From Pseudaeromonas sharmana (lineage in GTDB: Bacteria; Pseudomonadota; Gammaproteobacteria; Enterobacterales; Aeromonadaceae), in contig NZ_JBHSAF010000014.1 of NCBI RefSeq assembly GCF_042649925.1, positions 1,029,559-1,093,558 of the forward strand: a DNA stretch of 64,000 nucleotides. The letters run 5' to 3'. The notes below the pieces were generated by a model. That model was not told the DNA's origin. It made no database searches and saw only the letters and a program-made list of their open reading frames with translations. Made by a program: the position numbers and the translations under genes. Positions 63,201 through 64,000 of the stretch are shown one piece after another (positions within the stretch are counted from its first letter, which is position 1; each line of letters starts with the position of its first letter).

Positions 63201-64000
63201 TCGCCATCAAAGACCTCCAGGCTGATGGTTTCACTAAAGCCATTGGTGTCCGCGCCAGCACTCACCGCCGCGGACGAGTCGTTGTCTACCGGCCGCAACA
63301 GCTCATAGATATAGGTAAAGGTACCGCTGGTTTCATCAAAACTGTCCAGCGTCACTTGGCCATACGGCGTATTGACGGTCTCACCAACCAGACCCAGCAG
63401 GCCATCAGGACCCACCGGCAGCTCGGTACCGGCAATCGTGATGCTCTGGATATCATCCAGGCCATCCGCATCCCCAACCCGGAAGCTGCCGCTGGTCAGC
63501 TCGCTGTCACTGGCTGCATCCGAACCTGACGCCAGGCCGGATTCGAACACCTGACCGCCCTCGCCCAATACCTCCAGGCTAGGTCCATCATTGCTGCCGG
63601 TAATGGTGATGGTCAGCGTCGCTTCACTGCTATCGCCGTCGCCATCCGTCAGCACATAGGTGTACTCACGCACCAGCGTCTCGCCGCTGTCGAGTGCCTG
63701 GATCTGTGCATTATTGTCGTTCAGTTCAAAGGTATAGGAACCGTCCGCAGCCAACACAAAGTGACCAATATCATCGGACAGGTCTTGTGTCGTCACAGTC
63801 GCACCATCGGCACCCGCCAAATCATTATCCATGACGTTACCGCTGATGCTGACAGCAGGATCCTGTAATGCAAACAACTGTATTTGGTCGCTACCTGCAG
63901 ACAGATCGATCTGGTTGCTGTCATCCACCGCCGTCGGCTCATCGTCGACAATCTGGATCGCCAACGTCGTGCTGCTGCTATCGCCATCCCGGTCGGTCAC
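57233..64000 (-). CDS. Giant RTX adhesin, type I-secreted (C-terminal part)
   Basis: The last 2,255 residues of a very large surface protein; its beginning lies right of the window. Order from the N-terminal side: repeated VCBS/Ig-like modules with motifs such as DGDSSSATL and DDEPTAVDD; a von Willebrand A domain (about residues 433-635, MIDAS DFSGS); more modules, including three similar 125-residue units (nucleotides about 59860-60990); a second A domain (about 1535-1760, MIDAS DTSGS); a PPC-like domain; then RTX nonapeptides (GGAGNDILIGGAGDDTL, about 2080-2157) and a type I secretion signal of the VCA0849 type. The A domains suggest metal-dependent binding. Calcium would fold the RTX part outside. 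LapG and LapD-like genes nearby suggest regulated release. Confidence 0.93.
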   Translation of the reverse strand: MTDRDGDSSSTTLAIQIVDDEPTAVDDSNQIDLSAGSDQIQLFALQDPAVSISGNVMDNDLAGADGATVTTQDLSDDIGHFVLAADGSYTFELNDNNAQIQALDSGETLVREYTYVLTDGDGDSSEATLTITITGSNDGPSLEVLGEGGQVFESGLASGSDAASDSELTSGSFRVGDADGLDDIQSITIAGTELPVGPDGLLGLVGETVNTPYGQVTLDSFDETSGTFTYIYELLRPVDNDSSAAVSAGADTNGFSETISLEVFDGDDRASGSFDVYIADDQPASGLNDTVQLDDDALANGIVGGTDDDVDANHLTGTLSHTFGADGGTLSWSTETPTSGFTYVLDADDSNILYIMQGDTKVMTLTLDPDTGDYSVEQNAPVTHADGLDENNATIDVGYVVTDGDADVKPGTLTIKVDDDTPVAQDDYATVEAGSQQNFNVCFVLDFSGSISNTNVDTMLDAVQAAATKLFNEASGNVAIQLVAFSGTAQAYDVVTTLSDLTDLLNSLNPTLPGGDRPYDGWTDFTAAVNEVMDSFTPVVGSSNQVFFISDGNPNEQTGTNNALSDSVAPIWNEYVDNHNLNVTTIGVGSNINTGNLQDVDVDGLGTPILISGFDALVSTLVDQVAGGLVSGNVLSGSDNSVGTADDDGFGADGAGHISAIVINGVTYSWDGNETITVTTATGETTVTGHSLTGVATEYGGALSFDFSNGSWSYQAADDINGDRQESFEYTIVDSDGDPSSATLHVYVEDPSPLVAQVDEDELSGGKTDNDAVTTEATGNVGDLVVGSAQGVSFSLKTDTSSLTPATSDGVGLVYQVSGNTLTATAGNTPIFTLVVETDGDYTFTLNGPIDHLLGNGDDDELLSLNFASLLLAEDTDGNPVTLSGDFIIQIEDDVPVAVADEDAIAEDGVSNQIHGNVLLNDAQGADGAEVIPKTQTNALGTFTLLANGEYTFTLNNANPAVQRLDDGETLTQSFSYTLKDADGDTSTASVTITINGSDDPLVANDDAASVSEAAVQSAVIDSASVTGTKNVLTNDTDPDTSDKPLAVSDTSPQGLFLLNSDGSLSTTQVGTITFTSTGGYSFSLFDNYKAMANALDANETMKVGAEYTAVNTDSATDEALLRITINGADDAMTAVDDVDSLTEDQVQTTVSGNINVLTNDVEPDATDNPLVVSDTVSQKLYLLNADGSLSTTHAGYITFNSTGGYSLTLLDSYKAQANALDSEQSFKVGVEYTARNQDNVSDDAILRITITGADDAMTAVDDSDNFTEGAVQSTVSGHINVLTNDTDPDTSDRPLAVSDTSPQGLFLLNPDGSLSTTQVGTITFTSTGGYSFSLFEHYKAMANALDLGETMKVGAEYTAVNTDSATDEALLRVTITGTNSDPTIVVDTDPLTTGNQSSESVYESGLTGGSSATGNGEFATGQFTVGDADGLDDITSITIGTQVLNVGPLGLAGLVGSAVTTGHGELSITGYSNGTFTYQYQLKSAVDNPSPSSESVTESINLSVSDGSSSAHTSFNVQIVDDTPSAVADTVKSGAVSTETVNLILMLDTSGSIGDANMALIKSAVANLINTYGSALQSVMVVDFDSDATVLTYNNGTKEMTWLSGEEAIARINQADVYSEGYTDYDDALDVVMSTYQNATISQERVTADKTYAYFLSDGEPYGSDGFDTNDIDDDERGAWVDFLNSLKNTAAQIDEVYAIGIGSGVSQTDSDLRDVAWTSDSSGDSNANVILISSASQLSGTLTQLASNSTGNVTTNDVWGADGSDAIKLQSVTFDADGAGAGAVTTYTFDGSHSSYTIDLGATIGSLQINSDGSYVFTPPSSGATGNAVTLGYTIVDGDGDTSSSTLTIQPNHAPVAGDDNIITNILSGTLTLPSSILLANDSDADGDTLTVSKTAFITDWQPRGADFTSSSIVTKTVGNTATLNRSDFSKTGQLANYATLTVKGALNGVNQGNNSDLLTLALVAGEVLSISTVLGGTVDAATDIAFEYRRVGDTEFTPLSGGYLNCDVSGNYQIRVVNVDDNGAATGGGTGGENYTLGLSINYAAAADDAPTVTSSYVVSDSRGGEDEAHVTLSYQSGTTLNGTDGNDTLIANDTSTTLNGGAGNDILIGGAGDDTLNGDAGDDQLSGGAGNDTLRGGLGADILTGGDGADIFKFMTADKDAHVDTIKDFAIGQDKLDLSDVLNDPTTGSLANYLSVVQGSGEDALVKVYSAGNATGGGAPDMTIALEGLGSNAIELQQLQDYLVNHDGVIK
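59891..60158. repeat. Near-identical direct repeat inside the adhesin, copy A
   Basis: About 268 nt that recur almost unchanged at 60641-60908, exactly 750 nt away. The 750-nt distance equals two 375-nt (125-residue) modules, so the outer modules are nearly identical while the one between has diverged. Confidence 0.85.
60641..60908. repeat. Near-identical direct repeat inside the adhesin, copy B
   Basis: Second copy of the repeat at 59891-60158, differing at only a few positions in the parts compared. Such long direct repeats allow recombination to change module number. Confidence 0.85.

Overview
The window is a piece of a gammaproteobacterial chromosome. Gene order and protein sequences resemble enteric and Aeromonas-like bacteria: nusA-rimP-metY-leuU-secG-glmM-folP-ftsH-rlmE, dnaK-dnaJ, grpE/nadK/recN, bamE/rnfH-ratA/smpB-ssrA, gyrA/ubiG and nrdA-nrdB-yfaE. 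The tmRNA tag (ANDETYALAA), the paired SOS boxes of recN, the NrdR boxes and an acidic insert in GyrA fit Gammaproteobacteria. Aeromonadales is my best guess, not a proven one. No insertion sequence, prophage, CRISPR array or rRNA operon was seen.

Layout. 1-16.6 kb is conserved housekeeping: translation and ribosome maturation, Sec export, cell-wall and folate precursors, the FtsH protease, the heat-shock chaperones with two near-perfect sigma-32 promoters, NAD kinase, SOS-controlled recN, BamE, and the trans-translation pair smpB/ssrA. 17-24.5 kb is an accessory stretch: a Nudix hydrolase, a DUF3144 protein, a DsbA-like protein with a CxxS site, a divergent AraC/EamA pair, an orphan solute-binding protein, an LtaS/MdoB-like phosphotransferase and a periplasmic LprI+MliC protein. 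24.7-28.5 kb is the anaerobic ribonucleotide reductase locus (nrdD, nrdG) with an interposed TM2 protein and a HlyU-family gene. 28.5-33 kb has uvrB coupled to a MATE exporter, then four tRNA-Asn genes. A spacer between the first two contains four DnaA-box sequences and an AT-rich tract, recalling the DARS1 site near uvrB in E. coli. 33-43.9 kb has a CsrD-like degenerate GGDEF-EAL protein behind a sigma-54 promoter motif, then aroA, a FapA/DUF342 protein, a 7-bp x 11 tandem repeat, serC and gyrA. 44-49.6 kb has ubiG-gph and the aerobic nrdAB-yfaE operon with DnaA and NrdR sites.

49.6-64 kb is the most interesting part. It combines a LapG-type periplasmic cysteine protease, a LapD-like membrane receptor reduced to a periplasmic sensor plus a shortened, degenerate EAL domain (no GGDEF), a TAXI-type solute-binding protein translationally coupled to that receptor without any TRAP permease, and the C-terminal 2,255 residues of a giant RTX adhesin with two von Willebrand A domains and repeat modules. 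I read this as a Lap-like system in which a ligand, and perhaps c-di-GMP, controls proteolytic release of a surface adhesin. The adhesin N-terminus, where LapG would cut, lies beyond the window. Between these genes sit a small secreted cysteine-rich protein, a DUF1496 protein, an isochorismatase-like hydrolase, serA, a SIMPL protein and an unrecognised acidic protein directly downstream of the adhesin.
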